Shown: positions 12,537-25,668 of the stretch, piece after piece
Layout: each line of letters begins with the position of its first letter
Position numbering within the stretch: the first letter of the stretch is position 1
Assembly (NCBI GenBank): GCA_973895155.1
Contig: OZ316896.1
Coordinates: 19,902,001 to 19,966,000, forward strand
Reading direction: 5' to 3'
From: Marsupella aquatica
Lineage: Eukaryota; Marchantiophyta
DNA length: 64,000 nucleotides
Notes under the pieces: model-generated
The model's database searches: none
Told to the model about the DNA's origin: nothing
Seen by the model: the letters and a program-made list of their open reading frames with translations, nothing else
Translations under genes and position numbers: made by a program

Positions 12537-14120
12537 TATTTCAGTGTGTCTTATTAATGACTCTTATTCAATAAAAACCATAAACTTAGGAAAAAAAGAC
12601 ACAAGGGGAACTTAAGACAGGATGTGCTGACATTTCTTAGAATCATTTCTCTCACTCATGAGTATACTTAAAAGCGGTAGAAAATGAAACCCTTAGTTTT
12701 CTCTCTAGGACTTAACAAAGTTTACAAATTAAGGCCTTAGTTTTCTCTCTAGGACTTAACAAAGTTTTCTCTCTAGGACTTAACAAAGTTTTCAAATTAT
12801 ACAAATTAAGGGGGCTGCCAAAATAAATTCAAAACACTATAAAATACCAAAAATTTAAAGGGGTCCAAAAATGAATTAAAATTCTATGTGATACAAAGGA
12901 TGCCCCTTGTTAAGGTACATTCAAATAAAAATTCATGATACACAAATATGAATAAGACAAAACATGAGAGTTGGATTCACCATATAGCAGCTTCAAAAAT
13001 TTCTTAAAAAAAACACTGCTTCTCTCCCTATAGGGTAGTCCCCCCTTGTGGCCTACCAGTGCATATTCCAAAGTAGCTCCTATCTTGTGTTGGATGAGTC
13101 TACTTTTGGCTTGGCATTCAAGGCCAAAAACAAAAGAAAAACATTGAAAAATAAAGCTGCACACTCCCATAGCCTGAGCCCAAAGCCCTTTGACTTTGTC
13201 CCCTTTAAGAGAGAACAGGGGAAGGTTCTCACGAATAGCCCGGTCTCAAGCGAGGCCCATCCCACAGATCCACCCACGACTCTGTTCCCGAGAGCTGCCA
13301 TGAAGTGTGCCTCAATTACAGTCAAGCATTCCATTCCATGATTCCATTGGGCAGTTCATCAGTGCAATCTTCCAAGTCTCATGGCAAAGGGTATTCCTCG
13401 ACAGGTTAAGAATCAGTGGATTTGACCTTTGCGCTGTGAAGAAACGATGGACGCTTTTCTTGAGCAATTTCCATGCAAGCCGCGATTCAGAATGAGAACT
13501 ACGGATCGAATTTGCTTTCTCGTCCTCTTGCATTGGGCACCGTGTTCTTCCTGGAAGCACCAAAGCCGTGGCTCTCAATCCAGGCCTCTCCCTCCCTGCA
13601 CTAGGTTTGCTACCGATCGATGTTGGCCCACCTTCTACTGGGTCAATTGGAAACAATTGTTTGGAGTTTGGCGTTTTCCTCCTTCTTTTCCGGAGTGAAG
13701 ATAGCCAGTTTGTGATTAAAATAATGCCTTGAGACAAGAAAGAAGTCGAGCGCATGACGCAGAGTCAGCTTCACCGAGCAAGCCTCGTGCTGTGGATTGA
13801 GTGCCCATGAAGCTTGGAATTTGTCTAGGTTACAACTTCTCAACAACTGCGATGGAGAAGAAGTCGAAAGCTCTATACGTTCCACCTTAGCCTCACAAGT
13901 TCTCCCACTGAACGTTTCATCTGACAATCGAACATCAACATTCTCTGTCTGTTCCCTGTGAACGTTCTCATTAGCCTGGCTGAATGGAAATCACGCCTTA
14001 CAACCTGGTACAGGAGTACTTCGATCTATGAAATTCTTCCGAATTTTGATGTTCTAGAAATTTATCATCCAGGAATACGAGAGAGCTCCAGCAAATTAGA
14101 GTACTGGTTTGGAAGCGACG
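12537..14120. other. Intergenic region upstream of the SURNod19 gene
   Basis: From 12690 to 12790 a short unit (TTTTCTCTCTAGGACTTAAC) occurs three times. From about 13050 to 14100 base composition rises and several medium-length open frames overlap on both strands, but none has splice sites, motifs or a consistent frame, so I call no gene. It probably contains the promoter and 5' UTR of the SURNod19 gene. Confidence 0.4.
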
Positions 14121-16837
14121 ATGGGGAGGAGAAACGCCACGCCCAAGGCTGCTGCCGCTGGAGTTTCAGCACCACTGCTGCTGCTGCTGCTGCTTGCGTG
14201 CTCCGTGATGATGTTCTCGGGAGGCGCAGCAGCAGCAGAGAAGAGCTACACGAAAACGTTTCGATCGCCAGGCTTCAAGCAAGGCTTGGGGGATGTGGTC
14301 GACGATTTCTACGTCGTAGAGATGCCGACGGGCCATATCGCGATTACCAAATTTGACGCTGAGGTTGTGGATGTGGATGGGACGCCGATCCCTCTGCACG
14401 AGACGTATCTCCATCACTGGATTCTGGTGCGTTACCACGTCCCGAAGGACGCCGGAGGGGAGGGGAAGGAGAAGGAGCGCAGCATCCAGGTCCCCAACGC
14501 TGGCGTTTGCCAGAATGCAGGCCTCCCGCAGATGTTCGGGCTGGGCTCGGAAACCAGACACACGAACACCGCGGTCCCACAGCCCTACGGAATTGTGGTG
14601 GGCGACCCCGAGAGCATTCCTGACGGACACAACGAGGTCTGGCTTATCAACGTGCATGCCATCGACACTCGGGGTGTCATGGACGTCCGGGGATGCACGG
14701 AGTGCGTTTGCGATCTGTACAACGCGACCGTGGACGGCGATGGCAGGCCACTCGCGGCTGGTTATGAAGGGGGCCTGGAGTGCTGCAGAAACGGGATGCA
14801 CTGTGCTTTGCGGCCAGAGTTCCAGCAGGACAATGGCAATGGCAGCAGCAGCAGCAAGAGGACTCTGTTCATGGAGTACACCGTCACGTGGGTGGATATG
14901 TCGGACGAGGTTATTCCCGTGACCGTTTATATTTTGGATATTACCGATCGGAGGACCGGTGTCAACGACGAAGATGAGGATCATGGGTGTCAGGTGAGAG
15001 AGTAATCTTTCATTCTTCCATCCTTCTGCACCAGTGCTTTCATTGGGCTCTCTCATTTTTTAGGCAATGTTCATCGTCTTCGTGTACTCTTTGTCCCTTG
15101 CTGTATTCGAGGTTTTGGAGATCCTAGACTGAATCTATCACTTCATCCCTTTGGGTCCCACTCGTACTCGAGGCTGAGGGAGTGGCCTTCACAATCTTTT
15201 ACACGTAGAATTGAAGTGTTGTACTTGAAGCAATGTGTAGGAGGTCAAACACTCAGAAAGTGAGCTTACACAAGATTCTTGACCTTAGAAACCTTTGATT
15301 CATTTCCTGGTCCATCCAACATTTTTGTCTCAACCCTCTGTCCCTTACCCTTTCCTGGGTATCAGCCACTATATGAATTTTTTTTCCATTCAATTTGTTG
15401 TTTCCGGTTAGGGTCCATTGGTCTTAAACTTAGTTCGATTCAATTTCTTCCTCTAGTAGATATCTGTGGATTGAATACCGTGGATTCTTTCTGCTTGTTT
15501 CCGCTAACAGGCAGCTGGCAAATTGTTACGATCCAGTCGATTATGTTTCTGGCTCAATGTCATCGTCTTATTGTTCCGAGCGAATGCTATGCTTTTTGGT
15601 GTTATGGCACTACTGGGTGGACATTGTCAGCCCTCTCTGGTTCTATCTTTCTTCGAATTGTTTTCTTGAGTAGAGGTTTATCACATATCGAGGGTTGGAT
15701 ATCGTTTTTGCTGCAAGTTAGATTGAGACGATTTCTAGATTTTGTCCAATTATGATCCAAGTTGTAAGGAGACCGAGTCCTGGGGTGTACAGGTTGAGTA
15801 CACTGTGCCCAAGTGCGCTGCAGGAGCATCCGAATGCATCCACATTGCAGATAGTGCTGCATTCTTACCTGGTGGAGGCGATGTAATTTACGCAGTTGCG
15901 CATCAACATTCGGGCGGCATTGGAAGTACTCTTCACAACGAGGTATGGTTTCTGCGCGTAGATGTCCACTTTGTTCACGTTGGCCTTATAGTGGTGATTC
16001 AGAAACAACTGCATCCCAGGCAAGTCAATAGGATTTGCAGGATTAGGTTAATTTAATATCCAAGTTCATGCATACAGGAGCACTTCCAAATTGGCATTCA
16101 ATAAATCCGTGACTCAACTCCTTAAAGTTGAGTTTCAACAATTCCTCTGGTATCTGCTGTGATTGCTTTCAACTAATTTAGCGTGGATATACAGTTCATA
16201 TGTTGACTTGGATTCGTGGTTGGACTCGATAGGATGGCGAGGAGATCTGCTCGTCGTTTCCCATTTATGGGGAAGGTAGTGAAGCGGGGAATGAAGCTGG
16301 ATACATTGTGGGAATGACCACTTGCTACCCTGAGCCTGGCTCTGTGAAAGTAAGGGCAGGAGAGAAGTTGCAGATGAGATCCTTCTACAGCAATGAGGAG
16401 CGGCACACTGGTGTAATGGGCCTATTTTATCTCCTCGTTGCCGAACCTCAATCGGTTCCACGGAAGGTCAGTGAATCAATTCCGTTCTATTTCCGTTCTT
16501 AGCACCCAAAATGTCAATGAGTGGATTCGAGAAGAGATTATCGGCTCTTGGAGACCATAAGTTTCTGAGAACTGAGCCAATAATGGCAAATGTGGACAAG
16601 GTCGAAGGAACTCTTCCATCATGTTTTTCTACTTTTTGCCGTGTATTGCTGCATCCTAGTTGTCCCTTCTCCTAAACTTGACCGCTCAAATCTTTGCAGC
16701 CTGCCTTTCTTACAATTATGATGAAGCATACAAATATGATTCTGGTGGCGGTGACAATCATGGCCGCTGGTGTCTTCATCCATGTGACAGTCGCACGACT
16801 CCGAAGATCGACAGGAGCCGTGTATCAACGCGTATGA
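14121..16837 (+). CDS. SURNod19 (stress up-regulated Nod 19) family membrane protein
   Basis: Four exons, 14121-14993, 15739-15942, 16233-16466 and 16700-16837, all with phase-0 junctions (CAG/gtgaga, tttctag/ATT, GAG/gtatgg, gatag/GAT, AAG/gtcagt, tttgcag/CCT), give 482 residues. The first ATG in this frame is used; the codon four triplets upstream is TTG. Residues 1-39 are a leucine/alanine-rich signal peptide and residues about 449-467 a C-terminal membrane span, so the body should face outside the cytosol. Family hallmarks are YLHHW (His98-His99), VVDDFYVVEMP, CVCDLYN, AHQHSGG (His346, His348) and GYIVGMTTCYPEPG. SURNod19 proteins were named from a nodulation- and stress-induced Medicago gene and have no proven biochemical role. 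The His pairs and C-terminal pattern resemble copper type II monooxygenases (inference, see findings). Confidence 0.93.
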
Positions 16838-17992
16838 ACATATCAAAGTGGTGAAACTCAACTAATCAAAGAAGTGACGTTGAAAGTTACGCCATCCTTA
16901 ACGATACTTCATATAATTGAAGCACTTGTAGCGTAGCTGATTGAGTATCGACAGCCATGAGAATAGAAGTCTTGGTTTTGGCATTCGAAGTAGTGTATAT
17001 ATATGTGAACACATTCTTGTGGAAATGTCAAAGTATGGAGGTACAATTAGGATTACCTGCGGTGCGAGAAATGGATGGAAATTGAGATTAGCGAATCTGT
17101 CAATATACAACTGAAACGCACAAAAAAAAAATAGAGACATAATTCCAATAGCAAATTTGATGGTTGTGGGGTGCGGAATCTTGGGTACTTATTATTGTAC
17201 ATTATATTTACAATTGTAATTGGTTGGCTGAACTATGTTCGGCTATGTGATGGGGGCTAAGAAATAGACCCCTGGATACTTCGTCTACAATACATATGGA
17301 TTGTAATATGATAGATTTCTATAACTGAAATACTGGAATTCTATATGGTTGCACTTGTTTTGACGAGACCACAAAGACCCCAATGTATTTTTTACTATAT
17401 TAGTATTAGTATTGACACAAGATCTTGGAAAGAGGTGGGCAGCCGTGGACTTTTAATATGATCAATTTCACATGTTGTACTCCTTTAGTGCTGAATACTA
17501 AGGGTATTTTAACGGGAGGGAAGTAAATGGGCTGGGGGTATATTTGCTTTTTATAAATATTTTTCCTTTGTCTCGGGAGAGGGGGCACACACTGGTTAGC
17601 CAATTTTATTATGTGATGGGTTTTGGTGTGTTGTTTAAGGAATAAGTATGAGTGAAAATTTTAAAAAATGGAAAAGATGGTCCTTTCCCCACCACATCTT
17701 CTTTCTTGCACCAACCTGGTAATGGTTGGTGGCAGTATGAAATTCAAGGATGTTTTTCAAGTAAACAAATAACCTCATATATAGTTTCCACAACAACCAT
17801 GTATTGGTTCAGTTTCTGCATAGTCATAGGACTGGTAATTTGAATACAGTATCGTCAAGAAGGTACACCACAAGGGCATCGATGCTTGTGATTGATCTCA
17901 TAGTCTTTATACAGTTAAAAGATAAAAAATACATATGAACGTAGTAAAAACTTTTGCTTTTTCCAGGTGAGTTCACCCTGTTGTCGGTCTCT
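16838..17992. other. 3' flank of the SURNod19 gene
   Basis: AT-rich, with the probable 3' UTR in its first few hundred bases. No further gene or repeat recognised. Confidence 0.4.
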
Positions 17993-19070
17993 TATTAGCC
18001 AATTTGACCCAAAAACCTGGCAAACCTAGAATATGTTAGCGAAAAGTGAATACGCTAGCGGAAAGTGAGTTGACTGTAGTGACACAAGGAACCAATCAGT
18101 CCTTGGAAACACATATTAGTGAAAGTGTAATTTCGTTCAGCTTTGTGACCGACCCCCCTTAGTTGGTGACTTGACTGTAGTGACACAAGGAACCAATCAG
18201 TCCTTGGTACACATATTAGTGAAAGTGTAATTTAGTTCAGCTTTGTGACCGACCCCCCTTGGTGACTTAACTGTAGTGACACAAGGAACCAATCTCCTTG
18301 GAAACACATATTAGTGAAAGTGTAATTTAGTTCAGCTTTGTGACCGACCCCCCTTGGTGACTTGACTGTACTGACACAAGGAACCAATCAGTCCTTGGAA
18401 ACACATATTAATGAAAGCGTAATTTAGTTCAGCTTTGTGACCGACCCCCCTTGGTGACTTGACTGTACTGACACAAGGAACCAATCAGTCCTTGGAAACA
18501 CATATTAGTGAAAGCGTAATTTAGTTCAGCTTTGTGACCGACCCCCCTTGGTCAGCTTTGTGACCGCCCCCCTTGGTGACTTGACTGTACTGACACAAGG
18601 AACCAATCAATCCTTGGAAATACATATTAGTGGCCGTGTAATTTAGTTCAGCTTTGTGACCGACCCCCCTCCCACAGTAGCCAATTTGATCCAAAAACCT
18701 GGCAAACCATGAATATGTTAGCCGAAAGTGACTTCACAACTGTAGTGATGCAAGGAACAAATCAGCCCTTGGAAACACATATTAGTGGCCGTAGTGATGC
18801 AAGGAACAAGTCAGCCCTAGGAAACACAAATTAGTGGCCGTGAAATTTCATGGAAACACAAATTAGTGGCCGTGAAATTTCATGGAAACACAAATTAGTG
18901 GCCGTGTAATTTCATTCAGTGATCGACGCCCCCCGCTCACCTTTGTGACCAACCCCCTCGACGGTGTAATTTCATTCAGCTTTGTGACTGAGCCCCTCGG
19001 TCAGCTTTCATTGAGCTTTGTGACTCACGCCCCTCGGTCAGCTTTGTGACCGACCCCCCTTGGTCACAAT
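17993..19070. repeat. ~97-bp minisatellite array with degenerate tail
   Basis: Six clear units begin at 18070, 18171, 18267, 18362, 18459 and 18581, spaced 95-101 bp apart except the last, which is enlarged to 122. Each runs from TTGACTGTAGTGACACAAGG through ACACATATTAGTG to CAGCTTTGTGACCGACCCCC. A leader with AGCCAATTTGA and AAAAACCTGGCAAACC (17996 on) recurs at 18678, so there is a higher-order unit. Beyond 18790 the copies shorten and diverge to 19070. No coding potential. Confidence 0.92.
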
Positions 19071-19955
19071 CCTGGTGTATAAATTCATATGCACAAGTGT
19101 TTGCGGATTGTTTATTTAATGCAATATTCACCTGGGTACAATTTATCACATTTCATAAGTGAATACGAGTTTTACTGGTATTGGTAACGTTGTTTTGAGT
19201 ATCATTTGTACGCCTTTTACTGATTACACCATCAACGCCAGATTCTCCTAAAGGTTTACCGTTCCTACTTACTATGACTAACATAATGTGCATTCTTCCA
19301 GTCTCATCTGCAACTTTCAGCAGCCTGCAAGCCGCCTACACGACAATTGCGTAGCTTTTAAAACGCTAGCAAAGTGGACCAGAAAACATGCGGCGTGCGG
19401 CTGGCAAATTGTAGCAAAATGAGCGTGTTTTAAGAGCGCAAGCAGCTGGCTTCATGACCTGACTTGAACCCACCATTATTAGAATCAGCAGGACCTGACG
19501 TAAAGCAAAAGATCGGCAAAGTTATTCCCAGAATTGCAGTCAATGCATTGGCCGTCATTGGAGTAGCTACTTCTGATCAACCCTCGAAGGATTGCGAACA
19601 AGACAGATAAAAAGCCCACGCGTCTCAGCAAGTGGAGTAAGAACACCATTGTAGATATCTTCACCCGAGCTAGATTGCGATAACCATTACCAGTACAAGT
19701 GAAACAGAGAGAAGGCCGTCAAAGCTTTGCTCAGTAGCATGCGATCGAACTCAAACTTCGAAGCACAAAAAAATTCAAGTCAGCCAGGTAGATTTTGGGT
19801 CTACAATAGATAAACCCTTACAGGACTTTCGCATCCAAAATCTAGCTACATACGGTAATCGACATTCCCTACAAAGCCTAAACTAAGGATGTATGGAGCA
19901 GATTGATGCAAAGATATATAGCTATCTAGTTGAGCTTCCATTCCTCGCTTAGCTT
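19071..19955. other. 3' flank of the P450 gene
   Basis: Nothing recognised except the likely 3' UTR of the - strand P450 adjoining 19956. Confidence 0.4.
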
Positions 19956-22358
19956 TCATTCGTAAAGTTCCCTCGGCAAGCGGGGAGAAACCATCAACTG
20001 GAGAGGTTCAGTTTTGAAGATAGTGAGACCGAATGTTTCGCCCATATCCACATCCTCTGGCTTCTGCGGGGAAGGTAAGGTGAAGTCGAAGCTGTGCAGT
20101 AGTCGCGCTAGAGTGAATTGAATAACAGTCAATCCCAATGCCATCCCGGGGCACATCCGCCTTCCTGATCCAAATGGCAGAAGTCCAAAGTTCTGGCCTG
20201 TAACATCTACGTCGGAGTTGAGAAACCGCTCAGGATAGAACTCCAAAGGGTTGGTCCATTGTGTCGGGTCCCGCCCGATTGCCCAAGCATTCACGTACAG
20301 GCGTGTTTTCGCTGGGATGTCATAGCTCAGTAATTTGCACGGCTCTATGGACTCGTGGGGCAGGAGAAGAGGTGCCGCTGGGTGCAACCGAAGCGCCTCC
20401 TTGACTACACATCCCAAGTATGGCAGAAGGGGGAGATCGCTTTCCTCCACTTTGCGAGATTTGCCCACCACAGAGTCAATCTCATCTCGAACTTTCTGCA
20501 TGATCGAGGGCTTTCTGCTCAATTCCGCCAACGCCCACTCCACCGTACTCGCCGAAGTGTCTACTCCTGCGGAGAGAATGTTCTGTCAAAAGACACGACC
20601 AAAATGCTGTCAGCTCATCGTCAACGATTCTCGTACAGGACAGTGCCTTTATATCCCTAAGTTTGACCTCTGACGAACGACCTACAGGAGGAGTGGTTTA
20701 TAAGACGTGGGGGCACAGTGCATTTATTTTCCCTCTGAGATAAAACTTGACCGAATAATGAGTGAAAATGCAGTTGGCTGAATTAGGGGCCCCCATTCGG
20801 GTATGGTGTCTATGATCCTACATGGCAAGCGGTGGGCCAAAGGAATGTTGATGTTTCGAAGATTGGGTTCAAGGGATATTCATTCATTGAAATTCATTTA
20901 AGCAGATGGAGTCTATCTTCATAAAAGAAGTCACCCCTCAGTTTGCTTTGGTCAAGAAAAGTCACAACTGCCCTCCGCCACCTTTTAAGACACCCTTAGG
21001 GTACACACAATATACCGAGCCCCACGAAAAAGCCTTATAGATTGGATGTTACAGGTGATTTTTAAGCATCAGCTAGTCAATGTTAGTCCCGTCAAAGCTG
21101 CCCTCGTCTGTTATTTTAATCATTCACAGTCCGTCCATACTTTAATTTACTAGAGAAGTTTGAAGAGAAAGCCAATTTAATGGCAAAACAAAGTACATTA
21201 GAGTGACAACCGCGAAACACAAAAGAAGAAGGCAGATGCAAACTGCAAGCTAAGCAAAGTTCGGAGGAAGAGCAGGAAACGAAATTAGCAGCCTTTCAAC
21301 TAAAGAATTGTACCATCGATTAAAGCAGTGCAAATCTAGCATACTGCTTCATGATGAAGTCACACTAATCTTCGACTGACCTGCATTGTGGCCATGACAG
21401 TCTCGTCGCTAAGTCGCTCACTCCTCTGATTCGTGAACGAGAGGAGAACATCGAGCATATCCTTTTCGTCGTCGCTTAAAACGGCCTTCAGTGAGCGTTT
21501 GTCCTTAATCAGCTTCATAGTGAAGTCGTCGTAGCTTTTGGCCGTTTTCCTCATACGCCGCTCGTAACCCTGCAGGTCCATCCAGCGAATGCTGGGGAAA
21601 TAGTCTCCTAGATTGTTGACTACGCCACTCAGGATAAACATTTCTGTGATGGTATCTTTAAAACTTTTCAGTTCAGCCTCGTCTTGTTGCTGTTCAGGTA
21701 CCCATGAAATGAGCCTCTTTCCCATTGTCATGAGCGACATAGTGTTGAGCAGCAAATGAGCAATTTTCACGCTAATAGTCACTGGTTGGCCAGAGGTGGA
21801 CTCATCCATAATGTTTTTCACGAGTGAAGACATCTCCTCATTCCTCAAGTGTGCAAACGACTGTATCCGCTTGGATGACAACAGCTCAAGCACACATAAC
21901 TTGCGCATATGCCGCCAATGTGGACCATACGGGGCACAGGCAAGATCTTGATAGTTGTGAGAGAAGATTTCCACCACAGCTCCGGAACTGGGACGAGAAG
22001 AAAATGACTTGTCATGAGTCTTGAGAACCAATTTTGCCATTTCAGCTGAGCTGACCACGAGACTGTGCGTGGAGCCCATCTGAAGGTGCAACAAGGGCCC
22101 ATACTTCAGAGAGAGAGCATGCATATCACGATGAACGTTGGCGCCAAGGAGATGTAGGTGCCCCAAAATGGGCAATGCGGGTGGCGATGGTGGCCAGCTA
22201 CAGCTCGCAAATGGTCTCCCATTCTGCTTCGAGTGAAGCTGGCAGAAGAGTTGATACAGCACTATGGCAGCCGCCAGTGTACCTACTACTATCACAGTAA
22301 GATAGTCTCGTTGGGGAACGAATGTCGTGGTAATGCTCGACTCCATATCTGTTCGCAT
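19956..22358 (-). CDS. Cytochrome P450, A-type (CYP71 clan)
   Basis: Haem-thiolate monooxygenase anchored in the ER membrane. Exon 1 is 22358-21381, exon 2 is 20582-19956; the 798-bp intron is phase 0 (ATGCAG/gtcagt and tttgacag/AACATT). The protein is 534 residues, normal for the family. The N-terminal anchor is at residues 19-42, followed by a proline hinge (PPSPPALPILGHLHLL). The I-helix oxygen-binding motif is AGVDTS (331-336), ExxR is EALR (388-391), PERF is at 443-446, and the haem loop is FGSGRRMCPG with Cys470. All catalytic motifs are intact, so the enzyme should work. Sequence style and the single intron before the I-helix motif place it in the CYP71 clan; substrate and family number cannot be assigned. 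Confidence 0.94.
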
Positions 22359-24690
22359 GGCACTGAATCTGATCGGACTATACCTTCATTTTTCTGTGCT
22401 TCTTAACTCATACTTCTGCAGGTTCTTCGTCGAGATTCCCGGCTAACGTTCCTTGCTCTCTTGATGTGTCCCCTGCTCGTCATGTGACTGAAGAAAGTTC
22501 AGTGTATTATGGCTGCCAATACCACCACTATGAGATCGAGGTGGGAACCAGCCTGGTTGCACCTCTGCTCGATCTGCTGCCTAGTACAAATAACTGGAAG
22601 AGTGCTGCAATCAGACTCGCTCCCCTATGCCTCGACACATGGGAGTGGTGTGTAGTCATGTAGTGGCTGCGTTCTAAAACTCGTGCGCACAGTATACGGA
22701 AATCTTACCGGTGGCTCCACTCGTCCACGCATGCAGCAACGCGCTCAGTACGTTTGGAAATTGGGAGGCAAACTTGCTCACAAGTCACAACCCAACTGCT
22801 GCTCGCTACCTCGAGTGCATTGAGATTAATTTAGCAGGTGAACATCATTGATTTTTAGTCAGCGTACCTTGTACCTTCTAAGCGGTAGCCCTCCGAGGCC
22901 CTCTGACATCGCTTTGTAATTCCGGTGAGCTATTACTCCTAATGTCTGATCTGTCTATGCAATTTAATGAATTCACCAATATACTGGCCAAACATGGTAC
23001 CAATGGACGTAGTGTTGTACTGCAAAAGTTTTATCGCCTAGGCCTCAGTCGGATCCCGTTCTCCCCTCCATTTCACGCACTTTCCTGACAGAGCTAGCCA
23101 GATGCAAAGTACCGTCAAAATGACTTCCCAAGATTCAAGTCTCAGCAGATCTTTTCATTGTTTTTGAACATGGAATAAGAGATCCCATTCAATTACACCG
23201 CGTTTCAGACAGTGACGTGGTTACAATGTCGGATCATCGTATCGTATTGTTTTCATGTCCCTGATGTGAGAGCCCATTACGGTAGTTCCATGAATGAATC
23301 TTTTCCTGATACGACCAAAGGACAGGTGATAGTATTAATGACGGTTAATGACATTTAATGATCCAATCTTCCCGAATTTCGGCAGAACCAGCTCAATTCC
23401 ACTGGACAGTCCAACTTCGAAGCGGAAACCGAGTTGGGAGCATAAACCAAGGTGAGTTATAATTATGCACTTCGAGCACTTCGAACTAAGAGTCCCCAAT
23501 CTTGGCTTTGCCGTCGTACAGTCGGACTGTCTCCATGTTGAAATTCCATAAGTGCAAAGCCCAGATTTATGCAAGGAATCCTGTTTTTCACTTTTTGGGT
23601 CTTTTTCTTTGTTGATTTTTTGCTGGCCTCCTTCTCAGTGGGCCTTTGCCCGTGCGACCCTGTCTCTCTGTGTGAACCTGTTTCTGGTTTGTGAGTTTTT
23701 TGGTCTTTTAGAGTATGATATATATATTTTTAGCATTGAGCTTTGTACTGAAAGCGCAAAATGGCCTGAAGGTTGTTTCTTGTTCATTTAGAGTGTGATA
23801 TATATTTTTTCAGCACGGAGCTTGTACTTTGTTTGCACCTTTTATAAGCGAAAAAAGGCCTGAAATGTTTTTGCCGAACAATCCCTCTATAGTGCACAAT
23901 CCCATCAACTTGCATATATTGATAAGTGCATGCCCTTAGACTTAAAAATGCACTTATGGAGTAGTATTCTGACTTTAGCATTTAGTATAATTTGGACTGG
24001 CAGTCACTAGACTATCCATAAGTGCAAACCCTATTTAGTGCATACTACAGTAGATGCTTCTCCCGTGAGAGTGCACTGAGCGATAATTGACTGTAATGTA
24101 CCGCTAGTGAATTTGATCAATGGAGAGGACAGTAATTGCTCTTGATTGACGGTGGGATCTGAACCGTTGGCCTCGAGCTTGAAATCATTGACTCCATTAT
24201 CGACTCAATAAGAATTGTTCAGCCATGATAGCATTCGAAAGAAAATTCTATGAATGATACGGCAGATCATGAGTCCAGGAAAGTGGTGCTTCATAAATGA
24301 CGCTCCACATTCGCTCATTGTGAGGGTTTGCATTTATTTGGAGGGAAAGTTTTGGAAAGTCCTTTCATATACTGACACCTGTGGGTTCTCTGTTAACATA
24401 CCTGAGTGTCTGGAATGTTCCAAAATATAAAAATGCATTCCAAAAGGAACAATCAAGAGATCCTTGTGGGCCAATTTTGCAGTTGCAGGTGCTTTTTCCT
24501 GTGCCTAGTATTCTGATTTACTCGTGTTAGTATTTCAAAGTCAAACCAGTAGCAAGCAATCAGTCAACCACACTCTTCACCATTGACTAGTCTTACATAT
24601 ATACTACTAGCCTTGAGTGCCCTTTTTTGAATATAAATAGAGGTGTGACATTCAAGTTCCTAGGCCATTTTCACCCTACCTACCCATGTT
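22359..24690. other. Intergenic region upstream of the P450 gene
   Basis: Holds the P450 promoter on its left. From about 22600 to 24690 I see only short frames without support. Two similar T-rich stretches containing AGTATGATATATAT and AGTGTGATATATAT lie near 23712 and 23792. Confidence 0.4.
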
Positions 24691-24699
24691 CATTGCACC

Positions 24700-25090
24700 C
24701 CCCGGTTTGGACCTGTCGGACAAATAGGAGGATTTCGGACGACAAATGACATATGTAGTCCTGGTCGATCCCGGCCAGGAGAAGGGTCGGGGGTTGGCCT
24801 GGTTGGGCTGGGGGATTGGCCGGGAGGGGGGGAGAGCCGGGCTGGGAAAGAGCCAGGCCGGGCCGGGAAGGCAAGGGAAGGGCCGGGTCTGAAAGGGGAG
24901 GCCGGGCCAGGACTACGCAGCCGGGCTGGGAATAGGCAGCCTGCCCGGGTCAGGAGGGTTAGGAGGAGTCCGGGACCGGGCCGGGGATGGGTCGGGAATT
25001 TTTGGTCCCGGCCAGGGAATATAAGGGAATATTGGATAAATAGGCTGTTTTTGGATGGACAAGTTGTCATTTGTAGTGTCTTTAAAAAAT
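24700..25090. repeat. GC-rich low-complexity block with repeated flanks
   Basis: From about 24770 to 25015 the + strand is built of GGGCCGGG, GGCCGGGA and CCCGGCCAGG words, in sharp contrast to the AT-rich surroundings. Related short texts flank it on both sides: GGACAAATAGG at the left and GGATAAATAGG at the right. ACAAATGACA (24742-24751) is matched by its reverse complement at 25065-25074. Proline-rich frames across the block are products of the repeat. It may be the core of a small mobile element. Confidence 0.6.
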
Positions 25091-25668
25091 TTGTAACTTT
25101 TCATATTTAGTTAGATATTTGGCTGGGCTTACCAAGGTTAATTTTGGAGTGTCTGACACTTGTTTACATCCAGTAGTATTTGGCTAACATTACTAGTCCA
25201 CCAGGAGGTATGCAAGCAACATGAGTAATTCACTATTGTATTTGTGGTGGCTTGTTAAAATTCCAGGGTTGATGGCCTATGAATCACCATATTTAAAACT
25301 GAAATGAAAGTAGAATGACCATATATCTTTACCAGATATCCAAGACTAACATTGTAAGGACTGACCAAGTCAGTTTGGGAAACCAAAATTTTACTAATTC
25401 TTAGGCAAATGGGTGGCCAGGGCCACTCCTGCATGGGACCCTTTTGTAGCTGAGTGTCATGAAACTGAGAATAAACGATATAGTCAGTACACCTTATCCA
25501 CAAATACAATTTTTTTTACAATAGGCTTGGTCACCCAAATTAGCTGGACTAACTAATTCTAATTCTGTGCAACTCTAAATGGGATATACTATTAACCAAT
25601 AGCGACGATTAGAAGTAATAAGATTGATAGCAATGTTGGGAGTCAACTCAATCCTAAACTATCCTAAA
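25091..25668. other. Intergenic, AT-rich
   Basis: No gene, repeat or site recognised between the GC-rich block and the first transposon-end copy. Confidence 0.4.

Noticed and set aside
13080-13927. Several overlapping frames on both strands before the SURNod19 gene
   Set aside because: No consistent frame, splice pairs or family resemblance; composition alone does not make a gene.
14166-15056. Long - strand open frame (about 296 codons) opposite SURNod19 exon 1
   Set aside because: It mirrors a GC-rich coding exon on the other strand, has no recognisable motif, and the + strand reading has clear family features and splice sites.
15279-15755. 158-codon + strand frame
   Set aside because: Lies in SURNod19 intron 1 and overlaps the exon 2 acceptor in another frame; no motif and non-ATG-like coding context.
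24140-24230. B-box-like GGTTCAGATCCC on the - strand, possible tRNA
   Set aside because: No A box at the right distance and no cloverleaf pairing.
24680-25104. Proline-rich - strand frames
   Set aside because: They are translations of the GGGCCGGG simple repeat.
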